From NCBI GenBank assembly GCA_963978905.1, contig OZ022258.1:48902591-48966590 (forward strand): a stretch of 64,000 nucleotides of DNA, read 5' to 3'. Shown here piece by piece: positions 27,301-39,300 of the stretch. Position 1 is the stretch's first letter. Each line of letters opens with the position of its first letter. This DNA is from Trichostrongylus colubriformis. Taxonomy: Eukaryota > Nematoda > Chromadorea > Rhabditida > Trichostrongylidae. The notes under the pieces were generated by a model. That model was not told the origin of the DNA. It did no database searches and saw only the letters and a list, made by a program, of their open reading frames with translations. The translations under genes and the position numbers were made by a program.

Positions 27301-30300
27301 ACCCAAGCTGAAGGATATAAAGCCCACCTTTTCAGCTTCACTGCCCCATTCTCCTAGCTTCTCCTTCGCATCATCTTTCCATTCTGAGGCTTTCTCTTTG
27401 GCATCATGCGCTGCTTTTGCTGCACTGTCCTTGGCGTCGTAGGTTGCCTGTAAGGAGGGTGAATGCTACCAGGCAGATGCATAGGCACGTTATTATTCTG
27501 AGACTAAACGAATTCAGAGATAAAACTCCAACAAGAATTCCTACGATCGCTTCCTAAGTTAAAGACACAGACCCAGACATCGCCTGTGGACTGGTCGGTG
27601 CCCATCGGCGAATGGGTCGGGGTACTATGAAAGGGGATAGAACTGAGGCCTCTTCTTCCTTCGAACTCCACCTACTGCCTTAACCTGCGCTCAAAGCGCT
27701 CAAAGACTCCAAAAGGAGTTCGCGAAACATGTCTTCCCAGTTGCCACTTTCTCCTTGTCACAGGTGGTGCCTTTGAAGCTGCTGAAGTGTTCTTATATGT
27801 GTCTGGTCTTTCTCCCTTCACATTTCATACCAGCAAAATTAGCGAGAATTAAGGCAACGGAGATGGCTAAACCCATGATGTTTTGACGATTTCTTTAACT
27901 TCCCCTTCTCTATCTACGATATCTAAATTCTCATGAGGTGACGTGATTGAGGAATTTTAACAAGAAAGTACTGAGCCTTGATGCGGTCACTGCGGAATTG
28001 TCGCAAGAGAAGAATCTGGGCTATGCAAGGTTGGGCGACGTCTTATTTAGAAAGTTCTGGCCTACACACGAAAGTCCTGGCCTACACTCCAGCTCAAGTG
28101 AGACCTCCGGAAGAGGTTAGATGATGGCAAGCAAGATATTGTAACTATCTCCAGAAGATACAGAAGCACATTCACCAGACTGAAAACCATCTCTTACCTG
28201 CTCTGCTTCGCTGCCCCATTCCGACAGCTTCTCTTTGCCATAGTCTTTCCATTCGGCAGCCTTATCTTTAGCGTCGTACAGGCCTTGAGCAGCCGTATCC
28301 TTGGCATCGTAAGCGGTCTAAAAAATGGAACAAATAAAAGAGTTCCGAATTTTTAACGAGATTCCCCTGGGTGCACCTCTTTGGCTTCAGTTGTCCAGCC
28401 CTCCACTTTCTTTTGCACGTCTTCGACACCTTCAGCTGCCTTCTCCTTGGCGTCATGAGCTGCCTGAAGCGACATGATTGAAAAATCATAATAAAAAAGT
28501 ACTGAGCATTTTCCCAGCACACGCAACACTTCTACGGTATGCGCTCATAAGACTATGCCAGATGGGATATAGAAGGGCACGAAAAAAAATTCACATTAGC
28601 TTTTTAAAACGGACCTCAGATAGGCACTGATGACCCCCCCCCAACTCCTCTATATCACATCGCATTCAGGTCAAATGAATGGGACAAATGAACACCATTT
28701 TTTTTCGATGCAACAAAAATAGAGCTGACCTTTTCGGCTTCACTGCCCCACTCTGAAAGTTTCTCTTTTGCATCGTCCTTATAGTCGGCTGCCTTTTCCT
28801 TGGCGTCATGAGCAGCCTGAAGAAGAATTATGGCTATCGTCTTCAAAGAATGTTTACTGAGCCCGTCTCGACCCATGCAATCTTTCAACATCCTAACTCG
28901 AAAAAAAATGTTCCCACATAAGCAGAGATACTGCAATGTGAAATGGCCCCACAAATAAGATACCAGCCGCCTACAACGAATGCTCACCCCACCTTCTCAG
29001 CTTCGCTGCCCCACTCCGACAGCTTATCCTTCCCAGCATCCTTCCAGTCAGCGGCCTTTTCCTTAGCATCGTGTGCGGCCTGAAAAATTATGGACAGTAA
29101 ACTTGGTGAGGGATATGATTCCACGAATTCGTCGATCTCTTCAAGTTTCAGCTCAGAGGATCTACCCAGAGGATCCGAAGTGAAACACCGTGCGAGACAA
29201 CTAGTTTACTGTGGCAAGGAGAATTGTCGCAAGCGAAAGGATGTGAGCTACAAGCTAGGGCGACGACTTAATTCAAAAGTCCTGACCTACACTTTAGCCA
29301 AATAAGACCACCGGAAAGGTAAGAAGAGTGGCGCAAGATATTGTAACTATCCTAAATATCTGACTGAAAATCATACCTTTCGAGCTTCGCTACCCCATTC
29401 TGACACCTTTTCCTTGGCATCGTCTTTCCACTCAGCTGCCTTATCTCTAGCATCGTATAAGCCTTGAGCAGCTGTGTCCTTCGCGTCGAAAGCGGTCTGA
29501 AAAAGGGAACAAATAAGAAAGCTTCGAATTGCAACGAAATTCTCCTATGCACACCTCTTTGGCTGCAGTTGTCCAGCCTTCTGCTTTCTCCTGCACGACT
29601 TCGACACCTTCAGCTGCCTTCTCCTTGGCGTCATGAGCTGCCTGAATCGACATGGTTGAAGAATTTCAATAAAAGCCCGAGCCAGCACACGCAACACCTC
29701 CATGTACGGTGGGTGTTCATAAAACTGCGCTAGATAGATATTAGGAGGACATGAGAACAAAAATAGTCACAATTCCTTGAAGATAGTGGTAAAATTAATG
29801 TGAGTAATGTGATCTCCTAAAGTGAGTCATAATACTCATCTTATGAAAACGCTACAGGTCTAGGAAGATTGTAGTGTTCGAAAATTCCGATAAAAAGGAG
29901 CCAGCCTTCGCTGTAAACGTCTTCTTCAACAACTGGCACACCTTTCAACATGGCCCACGCCTTTCTTGAACGTGGCCCGCCACCGTTCGTAACCAGTGGT
30001 GAAAACCGCGTCATTTCTCGTGTTTTTGACCGTTTCGTTTTGTTTTTTCTTCACATCCGCACTACAGAGCACATCGACTTTCATGTACGACAACCTTTTC
30101 ATACCCGGCCACAACCGCCCTTCGCCCTCTCAAGACACGGGAGTTCAGCCATGAACGACGGATCAACTCTTACCTTTTGAGCTTCGCTGCCCCATTCTGA
30201 CACCTTTTCCTTTGCATCGTCTTTCCATTCGGCTGCCTTATCTTTAGCGTCGTATAAGCCTTGAGCAGCTGTATCCTTGGCGTCGTAAGCGGTCTGATAA

Positions 30301-33300
30301 AGGTAAAAATAAGACTCCGAATTTGCAACGAGATTCTCCTATGCACACCTTCTTGGCTTCTGTTGTCCATCCTTCTACTTTCTTCTGCACGTCTTCGACA
30401 CCTTCAGCTGCCTTCTCCTTGGCGTCACGAGCCGCCTGAAGTGACGTGATTGAAGATTTAATATGAAAGTATTGAGCCTTTTCCCAGCACTGGCACCTCT
30501 GCGATAGGTGCCCATGGAACTGCGCTAGGTGGATATTAGGAGAGCACGAGATGCGAAATTTCCGACAATGCTTTGTAGTAGACGTCTTCTTCAACAACAG
30601 CACCCATTATAATATGGCCCACACCTTTCTTGGACAGGGTCTGCCATCGTTCATAAAAAAGATGAAAACGGGCATTATTCCTCGTATTTTTGACCGTTTC
30701 GCTTTGTTTCTTTACATCCGCACTACAGAGCACGTCAATTTTCATGTCTGACAATCTTGTCATACCCGGCCGCAACCGCCCTCCACTCTGTCGAGATATG
30801 AGAGATCAAGGACGGATCAACTTTTACCTTTTGGGCTTCGCTGCCCCATTCCGACACCTTTTCCTTTGCATCGTCTTTCCATTCGGCTGCCTTGTCCTTG
30901 GCATCATATGCGGCCTCAAAGAGTAATGGTTATTGGACTTCTACAATAAGTCATGAGCACTTCCCAACTCGGTCTACCATCCCACTATTCCAGCTTGAGA
31001 CGATACCTCCGCGAATCTCGGGAAGGAATGATAACATCCAGTGGCACTATCTACTCCGATAGATAACTCTCTTGAAAAACAACACTTACCTTTTCAGCTT
31101 CGCTGCTCCACTCTGAAACCTTCTCTTTTGCATTGTCTTTCCATTCGGCTGCCTTGTCCTTGGCGTCATACGCAGCCTGAAAGACGGCTAAACCCCTCAT
31201 AAATATGGAGAACTCATCCACTTCAGCCTCCTTTGTCCTACCTTGACAATTTACCCTAGAAGTTGGCCACAAAAAACCACAAAAAAAGATAGAATAAAAT
31301 CCCCTTTGCTTTTTTTCGAGTATTCAAATCCAGTCCTTGTCCATCATCTATTCACACATACCTTCTCAGCTTCGCTGCCCCATTCTGACAACTTTTCCTT
31401 AGTGCCTTCTTTCAGATCGACTGCCTTTTCTTTGGCATCATGTGCAGCCTGAAGTTGAAACCTTTCCAAACACTTTCAGCCATGCTTATGCTCACCTCAG
31501 AAAAGTCATAGAGCTAGGAACTAGGACCATGGTACATCTTCCAAGGTATCTAAGCTCAGCGCTATCCTTAGGACCGTCCAACTTCATTAGACCACGTGAG
31601 AAGACTACGTCGACGTTCCCTTACGCGCGGCCATTTCACAAGGGTAGTTGGCGTATTTGGCGGGTATTAGGCGCAGGCAGTGATCTGGTTGGACAGTCCT
31701 GACGCCCATTAACGCTAAGGAGCTCGAAGGCAAACAACTGCCACACTTGACATGGCCCACGCCTTTCTTGAACGTGGTCCGCCATCGTTCGTAAGCAAAG
31801 ATGAGAACGGGCATTATTTCTCGTATTTTTGACCGTTTCGTTTTCCTCTTAACATCCGCGCTACAGGGCACATCGACTTTAATGTCCGACAATCTTTTCG
31901 AACCCGGCCGCAACCGCCCTCAAGGCACGGGATTTCAGACATCAACAACGGATCACCTCTTACCTTTTGAGCTTCGCTGCCCCATTCTGACACCTTTTCC
32001 TTTGCATCGTCCTTCCACTCAGCTGCCTTATCTTTAGCGTCATACAAGCCTTGAGCAGCTGTATCCTTGGCGTCGTAAGCGGTCTGAAAATGGCAACAAA
32101 TAGGAAAGCTTCGAATTGCAACGAAATTCTCCTATGCACACCTCTTTGGCTGCAGTTGTCCAGCCTTCTGCTTTCTCCTGCACGACTTCGACACCTTCAG
32201 CTGCCTTCTCCTTGGCGTCATGAGCTGCCTGAATCGACATGGTTGAAGAATTTCAATAAAAGTCTGAGCCACCACACGCAACACCTCTATGTACGGTGGG
32301 TGTTCATAAAACTGCGCTAGATGTACATATATTCGGAGGACACGAGAACAAAAATAGTCAAAGTTCCTTGGAGATAGTGGTAAAATTAATATGAATGATA
32401 TGATCTCATGAAGTGAGTCACATTACTCATTTTATGAAAAAAAAGTTACAGGTCTAGGAAGATTGTAATGTGCGAAATTTCCGATAAAAAGGAGCCAGCA
32501 GTCTTTGTACTACCTTCTGAGCTTCACTGCCCCATTCCGACAACTTGTCCTTCGTGCCCTCCTTAATGTCAGCTGCCTTTTCCTTGGCATCGTGCGCAGC
32601 CTGAATTTGAAATTTTCACCTTTTTTTCACCATATGCGGTTATGGTGTCTTCAAGAAACGCGTAAAAAACAGAACTTTTGATAATCGCATATTTCCTAGA
32701 AGATCCACACTCAAGAGGCTACTCAAGGGTAAACTTTCACCTTCTGAGCTTCACTGCCCCACTCCGACAACTTGTCCTTCGTGCCCTCCTTTATGTCAGC
32801 TGCCTTTTCCTTGGCATCATGCGCAGCCTGAAGTTGAGAATTTTTCCATAAAATATTCTTGGGAAACCTAGAAGACAGAGAACTACAGGATAACCACCTA
32901 TTTCCGAAAGTCTTCACGCTCATAAGTCCAATAAAAGTCAACTTTCACCTTTTCAGCTTCGCTGCCCCATTCCGATAGCTTGTCCTTCGCACTATCCTTC
33001 CATTCAGCTGCCTTCTCCTTGGCATCGTGAGCAGCCTGAAGAGAAAACCTATGACTTAGAGGAGAAGACTCCTAACTCGTTTCCATTTTCCGAAAAATCT
33101 TAAACAGCCATGACCGTAATTAAGCTTGAATAAAAGTAACTTCAATCCTTTTATGTTTGTTGCTGCTACCCTCCCAATGTCAACTGTTTCATGGCTGTTT
33201 TCAGAGTTTAAATTTTTTTCTCTGCCCATTTTTTGTACACTTTGCATTCGTCAATAAACAACAACAATAACATCAATATGAGGAACAACCCAACCTTCTC

Positions 33301-36300
33301 AGCTTCGTTGCCCCAATCCGACAGTCTGTCTTTCGCATCGTCTTTCCATTCAGATGCTATCTCCTTCGCACTGCCCACGGTTTCAGCAGCGGTGTCTTTG
33401 GCATCTACGGCGGCCTAAGAACATATCCATTCATTGGACAGTCCGCTCTGTAATAAACTTCGCCACAAAATCATTAAAGAACCTTTGCAGCATCGTTCTT
33501 CCATCCTTCCAATTTCTTTTGAGCTTCCTCTGCTGCATGCGCGGCTTTGTCCTTTGCATCAGCAGCTGCCTGAACCATTCATGTAAGACTGTTTCCATCG
33601 AAAAACCTTTTCCACCCAAAAAGACGACCCATAAAATCGGAAAACCTTTTCCACCTGAACGACCCAGAAAACCGAGTTGCGGGAAAAAGATGGACAAATA
33701 GAGGTCAGTCAGGTGCCGCCAACTGATTGAACCTCAACTTCATCCTCAAGATCCTTCAGCTGTTCCTTCACCACCTTCGGATTCTCCTTAACCTTCACGC
33801 TATCCGTTGTCACCTTTATAGAGTACCTCCGTTATGTACTACCGGAAATCCACCAGAAAGCTGAAGCAGAGTCCAACCAGTGACTTCATTGAAAAACATT
33901 TTAACCCATGAAAAGAAACACACAGAACTGAATATGAGATAGATATAGTTGGGAAAGTGGATGTACTGAAGATGAATAGGAGTCATCAATGAGCCAAACC
34001 ACCTCAAGCTCCTCCACGACTTCCTTCGGCTCCTCGTGAGCCTCATTTGGGTTGTTCTCAACCTCCTCCATTATCTCGCCGGGTCCTTTTTCAGAACCCT
34101 CTGAGAGATAGGGGACCTGAATTATACTGAAAAGCTGAAGCAAACACATGCAAATGCTATTCAAGAAGATGACCTAGGAACCGAAATGACCTGCATCGAA
34201 GACCGACGAAAGTCACCAAATCAACCACACCTTAACTTCCTCCTCTACCCCATCTGACTTCTCCTTAAGCTCCGGTTTTCTATCGTCCATTTTCACCTTC
34301 CCCTCCACCTCCACAGCATTCTCTGCGTCCTGGATCACCTGAAAACCATTAGGCCACTGAGGAAGGCTCTGTCCGCTGATCTTCATAGAGTAACTCCCAC
34401 CCATAAAGAAAAACTATAAAACTGAGGCGGTCTAGAAAACTGATAGATAGATTGAGGGTGAACGGAGACCATTGATTGTTCAAACCTCCTCAGCTTCGTT
34501 CTGGACCTTCCCAAGTTTCTGCTCGGACAGGTCCTCGGTGTTTTCCAGATTTTCCTCAACGACCTCCGACTCTTCTTTAACTTCCTCCAAAGTATCCTCA
34601 AACTTATGCAGCTTTTTCTCAATTTCCTCCACTTCCTCCTTCATAGAAAATAGAGCATTCTCCGCCTCACACGGCACCTAAAATTAACAAGAATGCCAAG
34701 AAGAGACGCAACTCCCCGTTTCTTTGAAAACTTATTCTGTCAGGTAAGATAACCCTCAAAAATAAACTTTCTGGAAGATGGATAGGCTAAAGATGGATAA
34801 AGACCACCAGATGATCGGACCTCTTTGTCTTTATCGATCTCTCCAGGCTTTTCCCGAGCCTCTTCAAACTCTTTGAAATTCACCGGCTTTCCTTCAATCT
34901 CCTCCAGCTTCCCATCTTGCTCCCCTATGACGCCTTCTGGGTGATACAACACCTGAATTCTAGTCGAAGCCACGGGCACTCGCTAGTACATGAAGATGGA
35001 TGTGTGCACTTATGACAGAAATTCGCGTGACCGCAGGACGAGCGGCTCGGCGGGTGCGAGTACCAGTTGCAGGGCATGGCAGCCTTCAAGCGAGGCTTGT
35101 GGCGTAGGTGGAAAAGGTGACACAGCCACGCTCTGTCAGGCTCCCAAGGGCAATCTATTCGGCAAGTCGTGCTGATGGCGCCGCGGGTGCGACGCCGCGA
35201 AGCGATTCTCTGTCATAAATGCACAGAGCTCATGAAGACAAACACAGTATTCCAATGTTTTAAAGAGAAGATGGATAGACTGAAGACAGATAAAGGCCAT
35301 CATTCAACCAAACCTTCTTGAATTCCTCCTCAATCTCCTCCAGCTTTTCCACCGACTCCTCTAGCTCCCCAGCCGATCCCTCTGCAGCATTATCCATGTG
35401 GGGTACCTCCTAAAACCCACAAAAAAGCTATGGCAAAATCCAGGCTTCTTCTACCCATGAAAATGACCCGAAAGTTGAGATACATAAAAACGATTAGTTA
35501 AAAGATGGATACAGGCCACCAACTGATCAAACCTCCTTAACTTCCTCCACAGCCTCATCCAAATTTTCCTTTACCCTGTCTGGGTTTCCCGCATCATTCT
35601 TCATCTCCTCCGCTACCTCTACAGCATTTACTGCGTCATGCACCACCTGAATACACTAAAAAGCTGAGGCTGGGCCCACTACGGTTTTCTAGTAAAAGCC
35701 ATGTCCACTTATGGAGATGACCCATTAAAATGTCATAATTTTGAAAAACGGTATATAGGGAGACTGGTAAGGGACTAAGGACCTCCTCTACTTCCTTCGC
35801 AACATCCACTGGTTCGTTCACAGGTTCCTTCAATTTTTCCACAATCTCCTCTGGATTTTCCTTGTCCTTCTCCAGATTCTTCCCTGCCTGCTCCACTCCA
35901 TCTTCTGAGAGATGCAGCACCTGAATCTACTCAGAAACTTGGCAAAATCCAAGCTACTACCCCTTATGAAGATGACCCATAAAACTGAGATGTTTCGGTG
36001 AATAAAAGGACAGACTGGAGACAGATGAAAGGCACCGATCGAGCAAACCTCGCTGACATCGTTATCAAGACTCTTAAGCTTTTCCTCGAGAAATTCCTGG
36101 ATTTCCTCTAATTTTTCTTCCACCTCCTCCGGCTTCTCCTCATACTGCTCCACATTTTCCGCCACCTCTACAGCACTCTCTACGTTATGTGCTGCCTAAA
36201 ACTACTGCAAAGGTGATTCGAGGTCCAACAAACACGGAAAACAATTTCTTCCAAAGAGGATGACCCATAAAGGTGATCGTGAAGTAAAGATATGGATTGA

Positions 36301-39300
36301 TAGATAGACTAGAAATGAGTTTTTCTTCTACCTCCTCCGGTTTCTCCTCATCCTTCTCCACCTTTTCCGCCACCTCTACAGCATTCTCTACGCCATGTGC
36401 TACCTAAAACCACTGAAAAGATGGTTCAAAGTCCAGCAAACAAGAAAAGTAATTCCTTCTCACGAAGATGACCCATAAAGGTGATCGGTATGTAAGGAAA
36501 TGGATAGATAGATAGACTGAAGATGAATGGAGGTCACTGATTCACCAAACCTCTTCAACAACACTCTCAGTGTCCTTCAGCATTTCCTGATTTCCTTCCG
36601 AAGTTTTCACCTCCTCCCCCGGGTTTTCCTCAGTTCTATTCATCTCATCGCCTGCCTCCGCTACAAGACACGACACCTGAAATCCACCAAGAAGCTGTCG
36701 AGCGCCCCAAAACACGTTTACCCATGAAGATGACCCAAAAACTGAGCTGAGAATAGATAGCAAGGGAAGGAGTTCATCAGCTGTTCAAACCTCCTCCAGC
36801 TTTTCCTTAATCTCCTCCAGAATTTCTTCGCCCTTCTTCGCTAAATCTTCAGCATTTTCCGCATCAAGTGGCATCTGAAATCCACTAAACAGTCAGCTCA
36901 CTGCTTTTCACGAAGAAGCAGTTCGTGCCCAAGAAGATGACCCAGAAAACTGAGGTTTGAAAACTGATCGATAAATATAATAGATAGATTGGTGGCCACA
37001 CATCGACCAAACCTCTTTCACTTCCTTCTCATCATCCGCCGGTTTTTCCACAGCCGCCTCCATCTTTTCCACGATCTCCTCTGGCCTCTCCACAACCTCC
37101 GTGGGGATTTCCTCAATTTCTTCCTGGTTCTTATCGTTCTTTTCTAGAGCATCTCCAGGAATGTCCTGGACCTAAATTCTACAAAAAAGCTCGAGCACGC
37201 ACCGCTACTGCCCATGGAGAACACCCATAGAACTGAGATCTCTTGAATAATGGACACTGGCTTGGAGATGGACATGAGCCGCCAAATGACCGAACCTTCT
37301 CATCCTTGTCCCCGTCAATCTTCGGCTTTTCAGTCTCTTCAAGCTCTTCCTCCAGCGTCCTACCATCCTGCGCCTTAACAACTTCTGTAAGAGACACCTC
37401 ATGAAATCAAGCGAGATGGGCATAGTATGTTGCTGAGCCACTGCCACCCATGAACAAGACACAGAAAAGTGGAGTGACTCAGAGAACAGATAGAATGGAG
37501 ACAGACGGAGGTCATTCAGTAACCTAACCTTGAATTCCCCATCAACCTCCTGCGGGGTTTCTTGAGCCTCCCCCTGCGGGTTTTCTTGAACCTCCTCCTG
37601 AGGCTTTTCTACACACTGCTCAGAGATTTCCTCGACCTTCTCATGGTTCCCCTCGCTCACCTCCTGAGTACCTTCTTGGAGATACAGTACCTGAATTCTG
37701 CTAAAAAACCGGAGCAGGTGCGCGCTACCCATGAGAAGACCCCAAAAACTGAGAAGTTTTTGAACCAGGGAGATAGATTCAAGACAGATGAAGGTCACCA
37801 ATAGACCAAACCTCATTTTCTTTCACAGGAAACTCCAACATTTCCCCGACCTTCCCATATCTCTCGTCGACTTCCTCAAGAGCACGTTCCAGCACCTGAA
37901 TTCATATGAACGGGCTGCGATAGAGTCCAAATTACAACTGCCCGTGAAGAGAACCCGAGAAATTGAGACAGTCAGGAAAAGCGTTACATAGATATGTGGA
38001 TAGAGGATGATCAAACCTCCTCAATTCTCTCTAAAACCTCTCCCGACTCTTCTGCAGCCTCTTCCACGTTTTTCTCAACCTCCTCTAACACTTCCTCCAC
38101 TGTCTCCACCTTCTCATCAGCAGCCTCTGGGGGATACGCCACCTGCAACCTCCTTAATAGTGTGGCACAGTTCAAGCTACAGCTGCCCATGAAAATGATC
38201 CATAAAATGAATATTGTGGAAAACGGATAGATGGCTGAAGATGGACACCAATTCACCAAACCTCCTTATCTTCTTCAATAACCACCTCTGGCACTACGAG
38301 CTTGTCTTCAATATTGTCCTCCAGTTTCCCACCTGCCTTCTCTTCCGCACTCTCCGTGAGAGACACCTCCTGAAATCCACTGGAGCGGGCATAATCTAAT
38401 AAAAAAGCCCCTTCGGAACAGAACAGAAAGGTATATAGGCTGGAGACTAAAGACAGACGATGTTCCTCAAATCACTGAACCTTAATTTCCTCCTCAACCT
38501 CATGCTGTTTGTCTTGAGCCTCTTGCTGTGGCTTTTCCTCATAAACTTCCTCAGCGTTCCCCAGCTTCACATCGGTTTCTGATACATGCAGAACCTGAAT
38601 TCTACTGAAAAAGTAGAGCAAGAGCATGCTACAGCCTCCCATGGGAAGTGTCAAAATGCTGATGTTTTGGAAAACATGTAGATACACAAAAGATAGATGA
38701 AGGCCACCAAATCACCAAACCTCCTTATTCTCCTCCACAAACACTTCCGGCAATTCCTTAACCTTCCCTAACTTCTCGTCGACCTCCTTTAGAGCACTTT
38801 CCACTACCTAAATCGTTCCACCACCAACTTTATGGACGGGTGAGTTTCAGAAGATAGATACCACCGATTGGCCAAACCTCCTTGATTTCACTCAAAATGT
38901 CTTCGGGAATCTCTGCCCTCTTTGACACTTCTTCAACTTTTTCCAGCTTCCCATCGGTCTCTGGGAGATTCTCCACTAATACCTTAATAGTGAGGCACAG
39001 TTAAGGCTAGCCCTGCCCATGAAAATAACCCACAAAAAAGATGTTTTGGAAAACAGAAGGATAGGTTGAAGACGGACACCGATTTACCAAACCTCCTTAT
39101 CCTCTTCCACATCCACCACTGGCACCCTGGTATTTTCCTCAACATTTTCCTCCAGCTTGTCACCTGTTTTCTCTTCATCACTCTCCGTGAGATACACCTA
39201 AAATCTGGTGGAGAGGGCATATGCTACCAGGTAACATGAGAAAGTCCATATAAAAGAGACAGTTCAGACAGAAATAGAGAAATGACAGATAGGTGACCAG

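Noticed and set aside
34472..34681. Serine-rich plus-strand frames opposite the acidic exons
   Set aside because: They are complements of Glu-rich codons (GAG/GAA read as CTC/TTC and neighbouring frames), so they are shadows.
37205..37816. Long minus-strand frame of 203 codons
   Set aside because: It reads through the exon 37529-37690 in frame but also through introns and splice signals on both sides; the shorter spliced exons explain it.
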